This document shows, in pieces, positions 11,490 to 24,167 of a stretch of 64,000 nucleotides of DNA (positions are counted from its first letter, which is position 1; every line of letters starts with the position of its first letter). The notes beneath the pieces were generated by a model. The model searched no databases and was not told the DNA's origin. It saw nothing but the letters and a program-made list of their open reading frames with translations. Both the position numbers and the translations under genes were made by a program. Source of the stretch: Paramecium octaurelia (taxonomy: Eukaryota > Ciliophora > Oligohymenophorea > Peniculida > Parameciidae); assembly GCA_905182995.1 (NCBI GenBank), contig CAJJDP010000062.1:62001-126000 (forward strand), read 5' to 3'.

Positions 11490-12650
11490 TCAAATTAATC
11501 TTAGTCCCAATATTAAACAACATTATTTTGAATTCAAAAAATACAAATAATTGTAATTCTTTAAGATTTATATACCCTTTATTATTTCTGGTCTGGCTTT
11601 ATATTATTCAATAAGAAATATTCCTGACTATGCTTTATTTAAATTTAAGTTCCATAATCTACTATTTTCCTCGAGTAAACAAATAAACTAATCCGCATCT
11701 TTACAGTCTACAATAAAAACTAGATCATCTGCATAAGCTCTAACATTCAGCTCCTGATTCATTTTGAAGATAAATCTTATAAGAAAGCATCCAAGTAAAT
11801 ATTGAATAGTGATGGTGATAATGGGGATCCTTAGACGCCTCCATTCTTAAACCAACATTTTTCTATTCTTTGATAGGGTCTTAATAATGAAGTAACGAGT
11901 ATAGTCCTTTTAGGAATGTTAATTCGTTCAAGTTTAATACTTATTTTTCTTCCATAATTTAAAATAACTTGATTCTGATGAAGGTGCAATATGCATTTGA
12001 AAAATTTATAAAGATTAAACATTTCCTCTCCTTTCTATTTACACTGTCTAAATAAGAGACTAATTTCTCTATATCTACTTATGTTCCTCTATTAGATATG
12101 AAGCCATTTGTTCATATTTTAGATGATGCTCGCAAATTCTTTAAATCTTGCAAATAATGGGCTAAGTATTGTGAAAGGTCTAAAGCGCTATTTTGAGGGG
12201 ATTTTTGTGTATAACTTATTTAGTGGGACGACACTAGCTTGACCAATATATTTATTTATTTGGCGAGTATTATCATTCCAGAGATCTTTAATATGTTTGG
12301 ATTTTTTGTTTTCCTAATAAAAGTGTCTGATATACCATCTATAGTAATAACTTTATCCTTGACATGAGTTTTTATAGCTTTTGAATTTCTTCATTTGACA
12401 TAGGGGGCAAAATAGTAAGGCTGAGAGGCTGATATATACTTCTCTTGGAAATTCTGTCTAATTCTTGTAGTAAATTTTATTCACAGTCTAGGTAAGTATA
12501 TATATTACCTTGGTCATCCTTGAAGCATCAAAAGATGCGAGCTTCGTTTTTTGAGGATTAAGAGTTGCCATTCTTTTATATTTTGGAAAGCTGACTTGAA
12601 GTTTGGTTGAATAAATAATGTAGCCATTTTCATAAATTATACTTAAATTG
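11490..12650 (-). pseudogene. LINE reverse transcriptase, broken
   Basis: From high to low coordinate: a fingers motif RPFTILSPLFARF, the palm block GGVQGSPLSPSLFNIYLDAF near 11,780-11,840, and the catalytic YADD box near 11,720-11,740. The QGSPLSP block and the YADD box are in different frames; the frame holding QGSPLSP ends at TGA 11759-11761 and the YADD frame runs on to 11490. Upstream parts are also shifted. Family knowledge: these motifs polymerise cDNA by target-primed reverse transcription. The thumb and any downstream domain are not recognisable. Confidence 0.82.
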
Positions 12651-12699
12651 TTTATTTTCTTTTAGCTTGATTTGGTAAAGTTACAAGGATCTTTTTAAT

Positions 12700-13571
12700 T
12701 ACTTGTCGTTTTCTTAGATTATATCTTACATAGTTGTACCATGTTTAAAAATCATTACATTTTAATGTGCTTCTTAGTTGAGGTTATAAGCGTTCGTCTT
12801 ACTCCAGCTAATCCTATGTTTTTTCTGATTTTAGGTCCTTAAAGAGTTAGTTGATAGTTAATTCTTGCATGATCTGAGAGTTTAGTAAATAGGTGATTTT
12901 TCTTGCTGTATGCTTGTCTTGAGTAAAAATGGAGTCTAAGAGGGATTACACTACCTTTTCTAAGGTTGTTCTAGTGAATTTCAGGTCTGATTATTCTAAA
13001 TGTTAGTCAATTAGTCTAAATGTACGTTATTATGATTAAAATCTCCACATAAAATGATTCTTTAACATTACTTTTTGTTGAACATTAGATCTTATATCCA
13101 TTGATTTGAAAAATTGTTATTCTTATTAAATATTTATTTGTTAGGGAAGTAGAAATTTAGAATGATTAAATCTAAGCAGCTGTTTCTACAATTTTTAGCA
13201 ATAGAGTCATAATCTGCTAGATTAGGAGGACTAACCTTGTCCGAGACGTCAGTAAAATCAATACAAGAGTGTATTATAATAACCACTCCTCCTTAGTGTT
13301 CAGTCCTCCCTTCTTTATGAACAAAGTGTATGAAGGAGAGTTTTGGATAGATTTTTATCGTGTCTCCTTTAGACAAATAATATGCGGTTAGTTTTATTTT
13401 GCTACTTGACTTCCACCTTCCTTATCGAGCCAACATTAAACTTTTTATTCCGAGAGTGTGCTTCTTGTGTTATGGTGATTGAGGGAAACGATCTAATAAT
13501 TTTTATTACTTGGTTTCCCTTAAGACAAGTTCTAGTTCACCTGCCTAGACTTGCCTATAAATTTTGCTGAG
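12700..13571 (-). pseudogene. LINE APE-type endonuclease, broken
   Basis: The frame from 13571 to TGA at 12981-12983 holds a GGVVIIIH strand, LDLIILNFYFPNK and the catalytic CGDFN motif. The closing motif KLSDHARINYQLTL lies further along (about 12,840-12,890) in another frame, so at least one shift separates them. The usual N-terminal motifs with the catalytic Asn and Glu were not recognised. Enzyme role by family: nicks target DNA to prime reverse transcription. Confidence 0.75.
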
Positions 13572-13903
13572 TCATCTGTCAGCACTCAACCTTAAGCTTC
13601 ATTATTCCTTCTTCTTTAACCAAAAGGGCAAAACCTTGAGGGTATTCTCTGAATTTTGTCCTTCTATAATAGCCAGGTTATGGTTGAAAATCACTTCCAT
13701 AATTACCCAATAGCCCATTAAATTAACTATAGTCCTCCATTAGTTGTTAAATTAACCCTCATGCATCCTTTAATTGCCCATTAGATTTTTTCTGAATCCA
13801 AACATCTCTTATCTATTATACGGTTGATAGTTCTACCCTAGTACTTTCTACCATTATTGTTGGATCTTCTTTAATCGTTTCTCCTTATAAATTCACTAAA
13901 TAA

Positions 13904-14476
13904 TCAATTCTTTCTGTAAAGATAAACAATTTTATCATAATTATCGAACCAGAAATTAAAATATTTTTTCTTGTTTGCATTATATATAACAATATGTATT
14001 TTAGCATATTTTGCTAAGCACTTCACATGTTCGTTGGTTATGACTCCTCCAACTGCCACAATAGCCTTACTACCCTCTCTCGTTATTTCCAATGCTGGTT
14101 ATTCTTCAATAATTTCTTACTCATCTTATTCATCTTAGTCTTCTCTTAATTTCATCCCACTATTTTCTTATAATTCCTGAATGTCTTTTGTGTGTTGAAT
14201 TTATTTTTATCCCAATCTTACCTTTCCGAATAATGATTAGATCTCAGTAGTTTTATTTTTTTCCAATATCTCTATCACCTTCCAAGTTTATTCAATTGCT
14301 GCTATAAAATTAGTGAATAGATTTCTCGTAGTTTCTTCTATCAAAAATTATACTTATTCCTTATTGATACTTACTAGTTTTATTATTCTTCCACTATTAG
14401 ATGCAAATTTGTCTATGCGCTTGCTTGTGGGGGGTTTAAAATTGCAATAGTGATTTTTGCACCAAATTAGCACTAC
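13904..14476 (-). pseudogene. LINE first ORF with OTU-like cysteine protease end
   Basis: Open from about 14476 to TGA 13904-13906, roughly 190 codons, with no clear ATG at the 5' side. An acidic Glu/Gln-rich linker is followed by AVGGVITNEHVKCLAKYA, IHIVIYNAN and IVYLYRKN, which match the C-terminal half of OTU proteases (the GG-x-E/N-x-x-x-LA helix and the strand after it). The catalytic Cys half and the final His are not seen, so it is partial or inactive. OTU domains occur in ORFs of some LINE clades; the assignment is by pattern only. Confidence 0.5.
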
Positions 14477-15097
14477 TCATCGCAAATTAAATTTTTATAA
14501 TAATAATAATAACAGTTTTAAAATATTATTACAATATTCATTTAGAAATAAATTGTAAACCACTTGATTTCAGATACGATTTTTAGTTTCTGAACATTTA
14601 GATGCTTGATACAATCCTATTTTCAAAGGGTTTGATTTTATAGCAAATATCCTGTTTAAATGTATTATTAATGAATAATAGAATTTATAAATTTATATGA
14701 AATCTCAAAATTCAACAAAACGAACTACATTTTCTAAATAAATTTTCTAATTATCTTAATATTATAGTTGTAATTAAATTTTGGATGGAACTCTATCAAG
14801 CTAAAATTAAGATACTAAACCAACTAAAGATGAGTATTCAAATTTCTTATGAAGGACTCATGCTTATAAGTCGAGAGGGAAACATGGTTTTGTTCTCATC
14901 ACTTTTTCAGTGAAGCCAAAATTGAATACTAAAATAAATTATGGTTCATTTCTTTCTACATTAATGAAATATAAATATTTATTTAGATGACAAAATTGTT
15001 GAATTTAGAATTTAAAAAATGAGGTTTTAGTTTAAACAAACAATATAAGTAAATATTATTATACAAATAACAATAATAATTATAATTAAATTCTCAT
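14477..15097. other. Intergenic with one short ORF
   Basis: Mostly A+T-rich. At 14785-14913 (+) a 42-codon ORF (MELYQAKIKIL start) and, in another frame just after, an open stretch containing HAYKSRGKHGFVLITF look protein-like but have no start or continuation. They may be fragments of an old gene or element. Confidence 0.35.
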
Positions 15098-18000
15098 ATG
15101 GGTTCTATTTGTGGAACGAATAATAAAAGAGTAATTCCAAAAACAAAGAAAGCACATTTAGGTTTAAGGTCAGGGCAAACAATTTCATCATAATCTGTGT
15201 TCTAGCAACAATTAAATAAAAAAACATAAGAGATTAATCAAATTCATAAATTGGATATCCAAGATGAAGATTTAGTGAACTGGGATGATCCAATGAAGCA
15301 CTGCACGAATCTACTGAAACCAAAAGGTTATAAAGTAGCAAGAATTCTAAAGACAACTACTTCATCAATTACAGCTGAAGTTCTAGATGTAACTTAATTA
15401 TGAAATAGTTTAGGGTTTTGGAACATAATTAATATTTAAGCGTTCTCTTTTTGATAGCTTTGATAATGCCTCGAATAATATATCATATTTGTATAACATG
15501 AACAAAGTCAGCGCTGAAGGTTTGTTAAGGTTTACTTCATTAACAATCAGTTAATTTGAATCAACAAATGTTTAATTGAGGCCAGAAAAAACACTCTATG
15601 CAATAGATAGAATGATACCAAAATACAATACGTTGAGCGACTCTCTGGAACATTTAAAATTAGAATCTCTAATGCAAAGTTTACTCATTTTGGAACAAGT
15701 TAGCGATGCATTAAATTAGCTACACAAAGAAAAGTTCGCATATCGTTTCCTAAGGCCTGAAAGCATTTTAACAAAGGACGGTAAAAAATTTCTCTTAAGT
15801 AATCCATCTATATAAACGAATCATAAAGAATAAGTATTAAATTTAAGTATATTAGAAAATTATCAAACACTTTGTTTAATAAGAAAGTGATTACTACATA
15901 TATGATTGTGTGATTTTTTCATTATTATTTCTGTTTCTGGTTGATCATAAGATTTACACTTTTGATTCACTAATTGAACTTCGATTGAATTAAGATGAAT
16001 GGGAAGGGTATATATATATATGCTTAATCAGTTTAGATTGGTTGATAACTATAAATAGTCAATAGCATCTCAATTTGAAAATGATGTGCCTTAAATGATT
16101 ATGCAGTTAATCGAGCAAATGAGTGTCTTTGATAAATTTGACATTCCAAAAATGAGTGAGATTAATCATGCCATAAGAAGTGTTCGATAAAAAGGAATGC
16201 AAACCTATTTTAAAAATGATTCACTTGGAGCCTATCTATAATATCATAAGGAAAAGACATTGCCTGAAGCATCTCCTTGGTTATATTTTACTAAAGCAAA
16301 TCAAATTCATTTGTATAATTACGAAACTAATAAATTTCATTTTTTGAAGGTTTATAGAAAGAAGCAGCCATTCAAAATTGAATCTGATGTAGTTTATCAT
16401 CCAACCGAAGATAAGTTCTTCTTCTTTAGTCACAACACATCTACATTCCTGTTAAAGGTGTATGATGAATCACATGACAGAGGAAGTATTAGTTAAAAGC
16501 GAGAAGTTGAATTGTTTAGGAATATAAAGAACGTCAAATTCGAAGATCCATAACTATTGGTGATTAATTTTGCAACTGAAGATGAAGCTAATTAAGAATA
16601 GCCTTTAGAAGTGATTGAAGATAAGAAAGATAATAAAAAGGGCAACAAGTAATAATAATAATAGTAGAATGTCTTGGAGTAAGAACCAAAATTATTATCA
16701 AAAATTATGGTTATGAATTAATAATAGTAAGTAGATGAAGCTACTTAAGAAGTGTATTTTAATTCTTTTGAAGTGTCATTTAATTTAGAGTTAGTAAAAA
16801 ATGATAATGAAGAAGATGTCTATAATTATGGAGATGATGAGTACATAACAAAAAAGGTAATCAAGATCTATTAAGGGCCGAAGAATTTCTAATGGCATAG
16901 AAGTTCTTTTCATTTCTTTGATCCACATAACAATTACATTTATTGTATACCTGATTACAATAATGTATTCTAAAATGGAATCAGATATTGCTATTACGAT
17001 ATTTCAAAAAGAAAAGGAAATTTCAAAGAAGGATTATTGAGATTTGCATGCAGTACTGATGAAATATTCAAGTAATTTTGTCTATTAAACTTTAAAATTA
17101 AACATATCGTATTTTGTATAGAAGTTCAGCATGGTGTATTTTTAATGTAGGCATCAAAAAACATGCTGATTTTGGATTTTAATTTTAGATGTTTTTATTC
17201 TTTGGCTTCTCTTACCTAATTATAGAATTACAAAGAGAACAACAAAGAAAATCCTATTTTGTATCAGAATGCTTATGAAACCAGAAACCAACCTTTTGAA
17301 TTAAAGTGTTTGGATGCTGGAGGACATAATTTTTTATTTTAGAATGGATATTTGCATTGCTTGGCTAGAAAGGAGATAGAGACAGTTCATTGTGTTTTTA
17401 ATATTCTGCCAAATTAAGCTTGCATAGAATTGTTAAATTGCTATTCTTTGCACACTAATTAAGACTTACTGCTTTTCATTCCCAAAACGCTAAGCTTTGT
17501 TGTAAAGGCATAATAAAAATAGGTGGATGAAAGTGTGTTTCGAAGATATTCAAAGGTATTATTTAATAATTATGATTATCAGCATGTCAGATAATATGGT
17601 GTGATTAAAGACTTATATGCAGATCAGAATGAGGCTTATTTAAGTGCTGAAACTGTAGAAGAAAAGCAAAAATTTTATTTACATCAGATCAAAGTTGAGT
17701 CTTTGGTAGAAGTATCCTAGTTGTTCCAAGCATTTAATAAGAAGATTCTTTCAGAAATTCTATTGACTCCTATTGAATATTTTGCATGTTCAGAAGAAAG
17801 TAATCAAAACTTTTATCTTAGAAAATTCGTTTTATATGTATTATGTCAATGAGGAAATTTCAACTACTTTAGATTCTGAAGTAGAAAACAGAAGACTCTA
17901 TAAAAATCCTTTTGAAGCAAAAGAATTAGCATTGATTGTAAAAATTATCTTTAAGGCTTTAAAAGAATTGAAAGACAATCATATGGAACATGGAAATTTA

Positions 18001-19375
18001 TCAACTAATAGCTTATGCTTTACTAAAGCTGGAATTATTAAAATATCAGGTTGGTATGTAGCTAATAGGAAGAATTTTTCTACAGATATTGATGATGCAG
18101 TGAAGGTTCTATATTGTCTAGCTACACTTTAAAGAGTGTAAGATATTGACGCAATGGATTTTTCAAATTCTTAAATCACTGCTTACGATGGTCTCAGCGA
18201 ATTTTTAAAGTCTATTTACAAATTACCTAAGAAAACACCCTATGTCAATGTATTGAATTCAGCCTTGAATTTAAGCAAATCATTGACAGCTTAAAATATT
18301 GAATTCAATGAGATGCAAAGCAAGGCTTAGGCAATCTTATGGGTTGGTTATGGCCAGAATTACATTATCATAACTCCATTAGAAAATATGAAGGACCCAA
18401 GATTTATGAAAGTCTGCATCTTAAAACCAAACTAAACTAACTTTAAAATTTCTAAACACTGCATGTTCACATTTAACTTTATCGATGTTATTTATATATC
18501 TGGAGCTATTAAAGAGGATATGAAAACTTAGCACCTTTATGAATGCGCATACAATAAGCACAAGGATACACAGACTGTTACTTTAAAGAGATTGCCTGAC
18601 ATACCGGCCCCTATCTTGAGTCCCTCTCTGTTATATGCTGAAGGCAAGATCTATGTCATTGGAGGCTATGAACTTGGAGAAAACCTTAACAAATAAATTA
18701 CTGATAAGGTCTTTGTCTACACCATTAAGACCAAATAATGGTAAAATTATTGTTCTAATAAATTTCTGTAGGAAGCCTTTAAAAAATCTACCGATCAACA
18801 TATATGGAGGAACAGCCCTACATGATGCAGACAAGAATATGATATACTTATTTGGTGGTGTTTCAAGTGAGATCGATCTGACTTCGGATAAACTCATTTA
18901 TTTCACCTATGATATATTGAAAGATAATTGGGAATTCAATGTTGATTTATCCTTCAAATCTCCATTCGTAAATTCAAGATTTACAAAACCAATTGTTGAT
19001 ATGGTAAGTCCCAAATTATTCATATCTTATTACAAAACTGAAGAAGACTTTTTTATTGAGGTTTTCGAACTTGTCAAAGCTGGTGTCAGTTTGAAATTTA
19101 AAATTAAGAATCCAATTGCCAAAAAGAAAAATGAAAAAGAAAATCTAGAAGCTTATGCTGAGAAAGCGCCCAGAGATTATGAAAGAACATTGCAAGATGA
19201 TTTGTCAATGGCTATTTATAAAGATTCTATTTATGTATTGGATGAAGAGACTTAGAATCTTAATATTTTCAGAATCAAAGATGTCTTTCATCCTTAAATC
19301 GATATTGTTAAATGTTAAATTAGGGATAGCAATCCTATAACAATCCATTTAGTTTAATAAGAAGCTCAATAATGA
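15098..19375 (+). CDS. Pseudokinase-like and kelch-repeat protein
   Basis: A 1,382-residue protein in six exons; introns 15389-15413, 15834-15855, 16008-16036, 17800-17821 and 18741-18771. Two segments resemble kinase lobes: LNQLHKEKFAYRFLRPESIL near the start and LKELKDNHMEHGNLSTNSL near codon 930. Both sit where HRDxKPEN would be but lack the catalytic Asp/Asn, so they are pseudokinase-like. Kelch-type beta-blade strands follow each: an N-terminal set (PWLYFTKANQIHLYN) and a C-terminal set with IYVIGGYEL and MIYLFGG. A Lys/Gln-rich insert lies near 16,630-16,750. MGSICG at the start suggests myristoylation/palmitoylation. Likely a scaffold; partners unknown. Confidence 0.72.
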
Positions 19376-19775
19376 ACAAACCCTTCTATAAGAAATAAAA
19401 ATTAATCTGAGATATTTCATATATGTATATTTTCAGCTAAATTAGATTCTACTACATAATATATTTAATATTCTCTTTGCCTTTTTTAATCTCTTTCATT
19501 TTAATTCAAATTCAATTAATTCATATATTTTCATCTTCCATTAACTTGATGTTTTATTGTCTATATAAACAAAGATTGGACGGCTTAGATACATTTTAAT
19601 CAAGTTTTTATGGAATGTGAAAATACATAAATGAGATTTTATGTTTTTCCGCTCTAAACCATTATTATATCATATTATTATTTTGAAATATTTAAAAGTT
19701 AAGACAATATACTATCATTTTTCATTCACAAATAAAATAATATGTTCCGAGTTTATTTGAGCAGGATTAACAATA

Positions 19776-20385
19776 ATGATGAGCATCTTTGCATTACTTA
19801 TTTATCATATACTTAATACTCTCATACAAAAGGGTAAAAAAAACAAAAAGAAAAAAGGAGTTAAAAACATTAAACAGCAACAAAGACAGCTTCCCCATCC
19901 TGGCTTTGATTCCACCTTTGATATCATAACATTCTAGCATTTTTCGCATTTTAGAACTTAAGGTTCTCTACTATAAGGTTATGAGGGTGCCAGCAAAATT
20001 ACTTAGTACTATCATATAACAATACATTTATCCTCTTTTTTGAATTCTTAATTATATGATGATTTATTATCATCATCTACCTCATTAGGTTGATCTAATT
20101 ACTTTTTTTGTTGAATCATTTCATATTGCTATTATCTCTACTATATTACAAAATGTTATGACAAAGGTTATTGAATAGGATATTGGATAGGTTATCGAAA
20201 ATTATCACTTACCTCCTGACCTAAATTCAAATTTTAGTTTATTTAAGAAGCTGGTAATCTTGTCTTTAGAGGAACATCCTCGTAATGTTGATTATTTAAA
20301 TTTATTTATTAAATTACAGACACTATTGGCACATCATCACCAGTGGCCTATGCTTGTGTTGATATTTGGGTTTTATTTGACATGA
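19776..20385 (+). CDS. Two weak overlapping ORFs, possible gene
   Basis: ORF 19776-20093 (105 aa) starts MMSIFALLIYHILN, a possible membrane anchor, then a Lys-rich stretch and LPHPGFDSTFDIITF. ORF 20056-20385 (109 aa), in the next frame, contains FVESFHIAIISTILQ and VIENYHLPPDLNSNF. No intron that would join them was found. In A+T-rich DNA with one stop codon, ORFs of about 100 codons arise by chance, so this is tentative. Confidence 0.3.
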
Positions 20386-21063
20386 GGATATTATTATTTC
20401 TTTAATTTTTGTTTTTAGCAAATTTTATTTTTCTATTTTATAAAACAATTAAATGATACAAATTGTTTTAATTCTATGTCTTTATGATTTGAATGAATGA
20501 GTTTGTATATATTTCTACACTTTAATCCAAATACTTTAAATTCAATTCCTACTTGAAATATGAATTATCCTATTGTAATAAAATCAAGGTTCTTTCAACA
20601 AACCGAAATATTTTTGGATTCCTTTGACATATATAAATTTAATAATATTAACAAATTCAATCTCCTTATTTTACCTTATAAGATTTCAAATTGAATATCA
20701 GAACCTATTAATAAACTCCAATAAAGCCTCAGACTTCTTGAAGAAACCTTAGTCATCGTTAGAAAGATGGTGTTCCTTATTAGGTTTTAGTTAATTTCAA
20801 GCTATTAATGCAATCGGCTCAGCTTCAGATCTTAATATTTTTAAAATTAATTGTAATATCAATTTCAAATTAAAAGATTTGTTTTTATATCCTAAACCTG
20901 ATTTTAACATATTCCTTTGTCTAAAATTTATTTAGGCTATAATAGTTTAGTTGATCAAACCAAAGAAATATAAGAAACAACTCAAATTGATTTCACATAA
21001 AATTAGTTAATACAATATTTAAAGTGTTGATATAAAAATAGGATTATATATATAAATGAATAT
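20386..21063. other. Intergenic with a minus-strand remnant
   Basis: Mostly A+T-rich. Around 20,700-20,820 the minus strand has a short protein-like run (NKEHHLSNDDQGFFKKSEA) bounded by TGA, too short to annotate. Confidence 0.35.
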
Positions 21064-21921
21064 TCATCTTTTGGAGGTAGAGCCAAAGGCAATAGGAAAT
21101 TCGAGATTTAGCTTGGATTGATTGCTGATAAGATTTGAGTTATTGTCATAATATGTTGGAGAGTTTTATTTGGTTTCAAAAATGCTAATTCTTTTGGAGT
21201 ATTTGTCAAACCTTATAACACTTTTGACGATTGATTAATCTTGTATATTATATTATCCAACTCCCACTGAAGCTTCTTGATCTATGTATTTTGTTCTTCC
21301 TTATTGTTTTCCAAAGGGTTAGACTCTGGTATCTGATTATTTGAAAACACTTGGCAACTCATACGAACCAGGACCTGGAACATCTTATACTTTCTATAAT
21401 TTATCTCTCAAAAGAAAGAGTTCTAAGCTTTCTAATGATTGCAATTTAGGTGGATGTTTCAAATATTGTTGGCTTGTAGATTTTTTGCTGATAGGTGATT
21501 ATTATCCTAAATAAAGTGATTGGGAATCATTTAAAGATTATTTTGAACTTTGTTATAATTTCTATAGTTTAACAAGTTTTCCCTTTTTAATAGTTGAACG
21601 CACTTGACTATCAAATTCATGATAAAATTCATTTAGTTTCTTGTCAAATTTAACTTGCTTTTTGAGTTCTTGATATATTTTATTTTATCTGACTCTTTAA
21701 ATTCCACTTGCATAACTATGTAGAGGATAATTTAAATCAACTTTTCGATCAAAAGAGAGTTATGAATCACTTTGAGGATATGATTCATGTTTTTTATGAT
21801 GGCCTTGTTTATCTGAATGCATGATAGGTACTTGTTTTTCCAGTTTAGTGATAATTTCATAAAGTCCGACACCAGGATTAAAGTTATCTGGGTTTGATTC
21901 TTTTTTTCCTTTTAGAAACAT
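21064..21921 (-). CDS. SHIPPO/STPG-type (sperm-tail PG-rich repeat) protein
   Basis: A single open frame of 285 residues with no intron. Several Pro-Gly-x-x-x-Tyr motifs are spaced along it: DNFNPGVGLYEI near residue 15, DVPGPGSYELPSVF near 175, a degenerate ASVGVGQYNIQD near 215 and NSPTYYD near 250. These are the signature of SHIPPO/STPG proteins, which in other protists and animals line the axonemal microtubules. The protein is basic and Ser/Gln-rich. The next gene upstream on this strand ends 200 bp away. An axonemal role is inferred from the family. Confidence 0.72.
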
Positions 21922-22120
21922 ATGTATATAAATATTAATTAATTATTTGACTTTATCAAAATATATTCATGATATATCATCGATGGATATATTAAATTAA
22001 TTTAATATGAAAATTATCAAGATTATTATACATTTAAATTGTCTAAATAGTGGAAATAATCCATTTAATGGAATGTCAATGATAGAGTTAATAATACTAT
22101 AAAATGAATTTTAACTGTAC

Positions 22121-22663
22121 TCATATTTCAGTTGTCAACTATTTGAGATGTGTTCGTCTCCTTGGGACTTGGTATCTTTAAGTTGGTAATTCTTGGACTA
22201 CTTCATAATTATCAAATTCATCAATAATAACATGAGAGGTTTAAAAAGAAACTTATCTTCTGTTGCTATTGATGATAGATTTGATCTTTTTGTTGATGTT
22301 CTCCATCTCAGTATTCTCCCTTTAAGTTTAAATCTCTTGAAATTAGAGGAGATCATCCATGTTCCTTTTTTGCATGGTCACATGTAAAGAGAGACTGGGG
22401 ATATTGGGTAGGATTTGATCTGTTTTTTAGGGAGACAATCCATTCCCCATAGCATGTCTTCTTCGGACAGTCTTAGGCAGTATTATCTCTTCTGGTATTT
22501 CTAACTCCAATTGTTTTTGTAAATTGTCTTCCTCAATTTTTTTGGGTTAACTATCAATTTGATTTAAAAACAAGGAAGGACAAAAAGTTTTGGTCTTTCC
22601 TTGATGAGTTAATTTTCTTTACGAGATTGGTGTAAGATCATTCAAACTATTCTTTTAATACAT
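22121..22663 (-). CDS. Hypothetical basic protein
   Basis: An intronless frame of 180 residues (start MYQKNSLNDL), TGA at 22121-22123. It is rich in Lys, Arg, Gln and Glu, with a helical middle (IEEDNLQKQLELEIPEE) followed by LPKTVRRRHAMGNGLSP, and ends with an RRRTHLKQL-type basic patch. No domain recognised. Its start is only 48 bp downstream of the ARP2 stop on the same strand. Confidence 0.62.
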
Positions 22664-22711
22664 TAAGAAATAATTATTTGTCAATATCAAATTGTAATAC
22701 GACTATTTATT

Positions 22712-24019
22712 TCATAATAAAGATTCCATAACTTTCATCATGGCTCTTTCAGCTCCTTATTCTTCCCAATCTTCCTTTGAGATCCAGAAATTCTTTTTAT
22801 CCTTCATAACATTAGACAGGAAAGAAGCACCAATGAACACATTATACTTTCTTCTTGCGGGATCCTAGAGTAGAATATTAAAATTGGAATGAGTACCAAG
22901 ACTTTAATTTTAATTTTAGAATTGGCAGCATATGCAGCATTCCCTTTTAATACGGTTTCTTCGAAAATGGTTCTCAATTAATTCTACAATCTGGTAGGAA
23001 ATCCTGGGAACATTGTAGTACCTCCACTTATGAGGATGTTATCATAGAAGGTTTTCCTTGCATCGATAGGAGATTTCTATTTTTAATATGAAATATTAAT
23101 TACTTAGATGGCATTGAACACTATATCAGCACATCCAGGGGCATCCTTACCGAGTAACCATGGAGAAAACAAGATTTCTGGAGCCATGTATCTTTCTTGG
23201 CCAATCTTAACTCTTCCTCCATCAGGCAATCTGAATGTACTTTCATGACAGGTTGTCTCTTGTGCCAATTTAGTATCCATTCTGATATCGGAACTTACAA
23301 AGCACAATGCCTCTTTGATTTCTCTTACTAATTCAAAATCAGCTGATGAATTGAAGGCATATCCTCTTTAGAATAATAATTTGACTAGTTGGTCTGTTAC
23401 ATGTCTTCCTGCAATATTCATTCTCTAAGCTCCTTGATTCAAGCAAAATCCGTCGAATACTGGCATACAATGTGTGACACCATCTCCTGCATCAAGCAAT
23501 AAGGCTGTTCTCAACCCTTCTGCAAATAGGGGAAGCAAAGCCTGGATTCCTACGTTGAGTTAGGCGAATCCAAATTTCTCAAACTTAATTTCTGCCATCT
23601 TCTCTCTATTTTTCTTTGGATTTCCAGCAGCTTCTGTCATCAATACTGTTTAACCTTTTGGATCAATGCGTAACTTAACAATTACTATAATCTTCTTACT
23701 TTCTTATAACCATAATCCCAAATTAATTCCATATCCTCCCAATTTTTCACAACTCCTTCTTCTAAGGGATGAGTCAATTCTAATAATCCTCTATATGGCT
23801 AAGCCTCATCTCCTATCATAATATCCTAAACGATGAATATTTCTTTATACTTTCAAGTTGGCATCATCCAATTATTCATCTGCTCTAAGTGTTGGTCGTC
23901 CTACCATAGCTGGAAAGGAATGGGATGGAAAATTATCACCTGCAAATCCTATTTTTAGATATCTAACAAAGATTGAAATAATACCCTGTTCCTGAATCTT
24001 CAATAATTGGATTAGACAT
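22712..24019 (-). CDS. ARP2: Actin-related protein 2 (ARP2)
   Basis: 391 residues in six exons, close to the usual ARP2 length. Introns at 23963-23984, 23826-23850, 23685-23710 (alternative donor possible), 23077-23103 and 22865-22896. Actin-fold landmarks in order: [24 protein letters not shown]-type [76 protein letters not shown]. The WDY and DPARRK stretches fit ARP2 better than actin or other ARPs. In the Arp2/3 complex it nucleates branched actin filaments. No other Arp2/3 subunit is in the window. The residues around the third intron depend on which donor is used. Confidence 0.88.
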
Positions 24020-24167
24020 TATTTTTATTATATAAATATATATATATAATTAAACATAATATATTCTTGTGTATATATTGCTTATGATTTGATTTCTAAA
24101 TTCATATCCACATCTAAAGTTAATCACTGACAATTAAATATTAAATTTTTATATACAGCGATATCTT

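Larger units (their letters stand above)
11490..14476 (-). mobile_element. Decayed non-LTR retrotransposon (LINE) with OTU-like ORF
   Basis: Read on the minus strand, the order is an OTU-like ORF, an APE-type endonuclease and a reverse transcriptase, the layout of a LINE. Recognisable motifs are CGDFNHNN and KLSDHARINYQL (endonuclease), RPFTILSPL, GGVQGSPLSPSLFNIYL and AYADDLVFIV (reverse transcriptase). The parts lie in several frames interrupted by TGA, so this copy is dead. No RNase H, poly-A tail or flanking duplication was found, so the true ends are uncertain. It uses TAA/TAG as Gln like the host, so it has been in a ciliate lineage for a long time (inference). Confidence 0.85.

Noticed and set aside
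23685-23710. A 15-nt intron in ARP2 as an explanation of the frame change
   Set aside because: Too short for a ciliate intron; a 26-nt intron with a TAG or AAG acceptor gives an ARP2-like reading.
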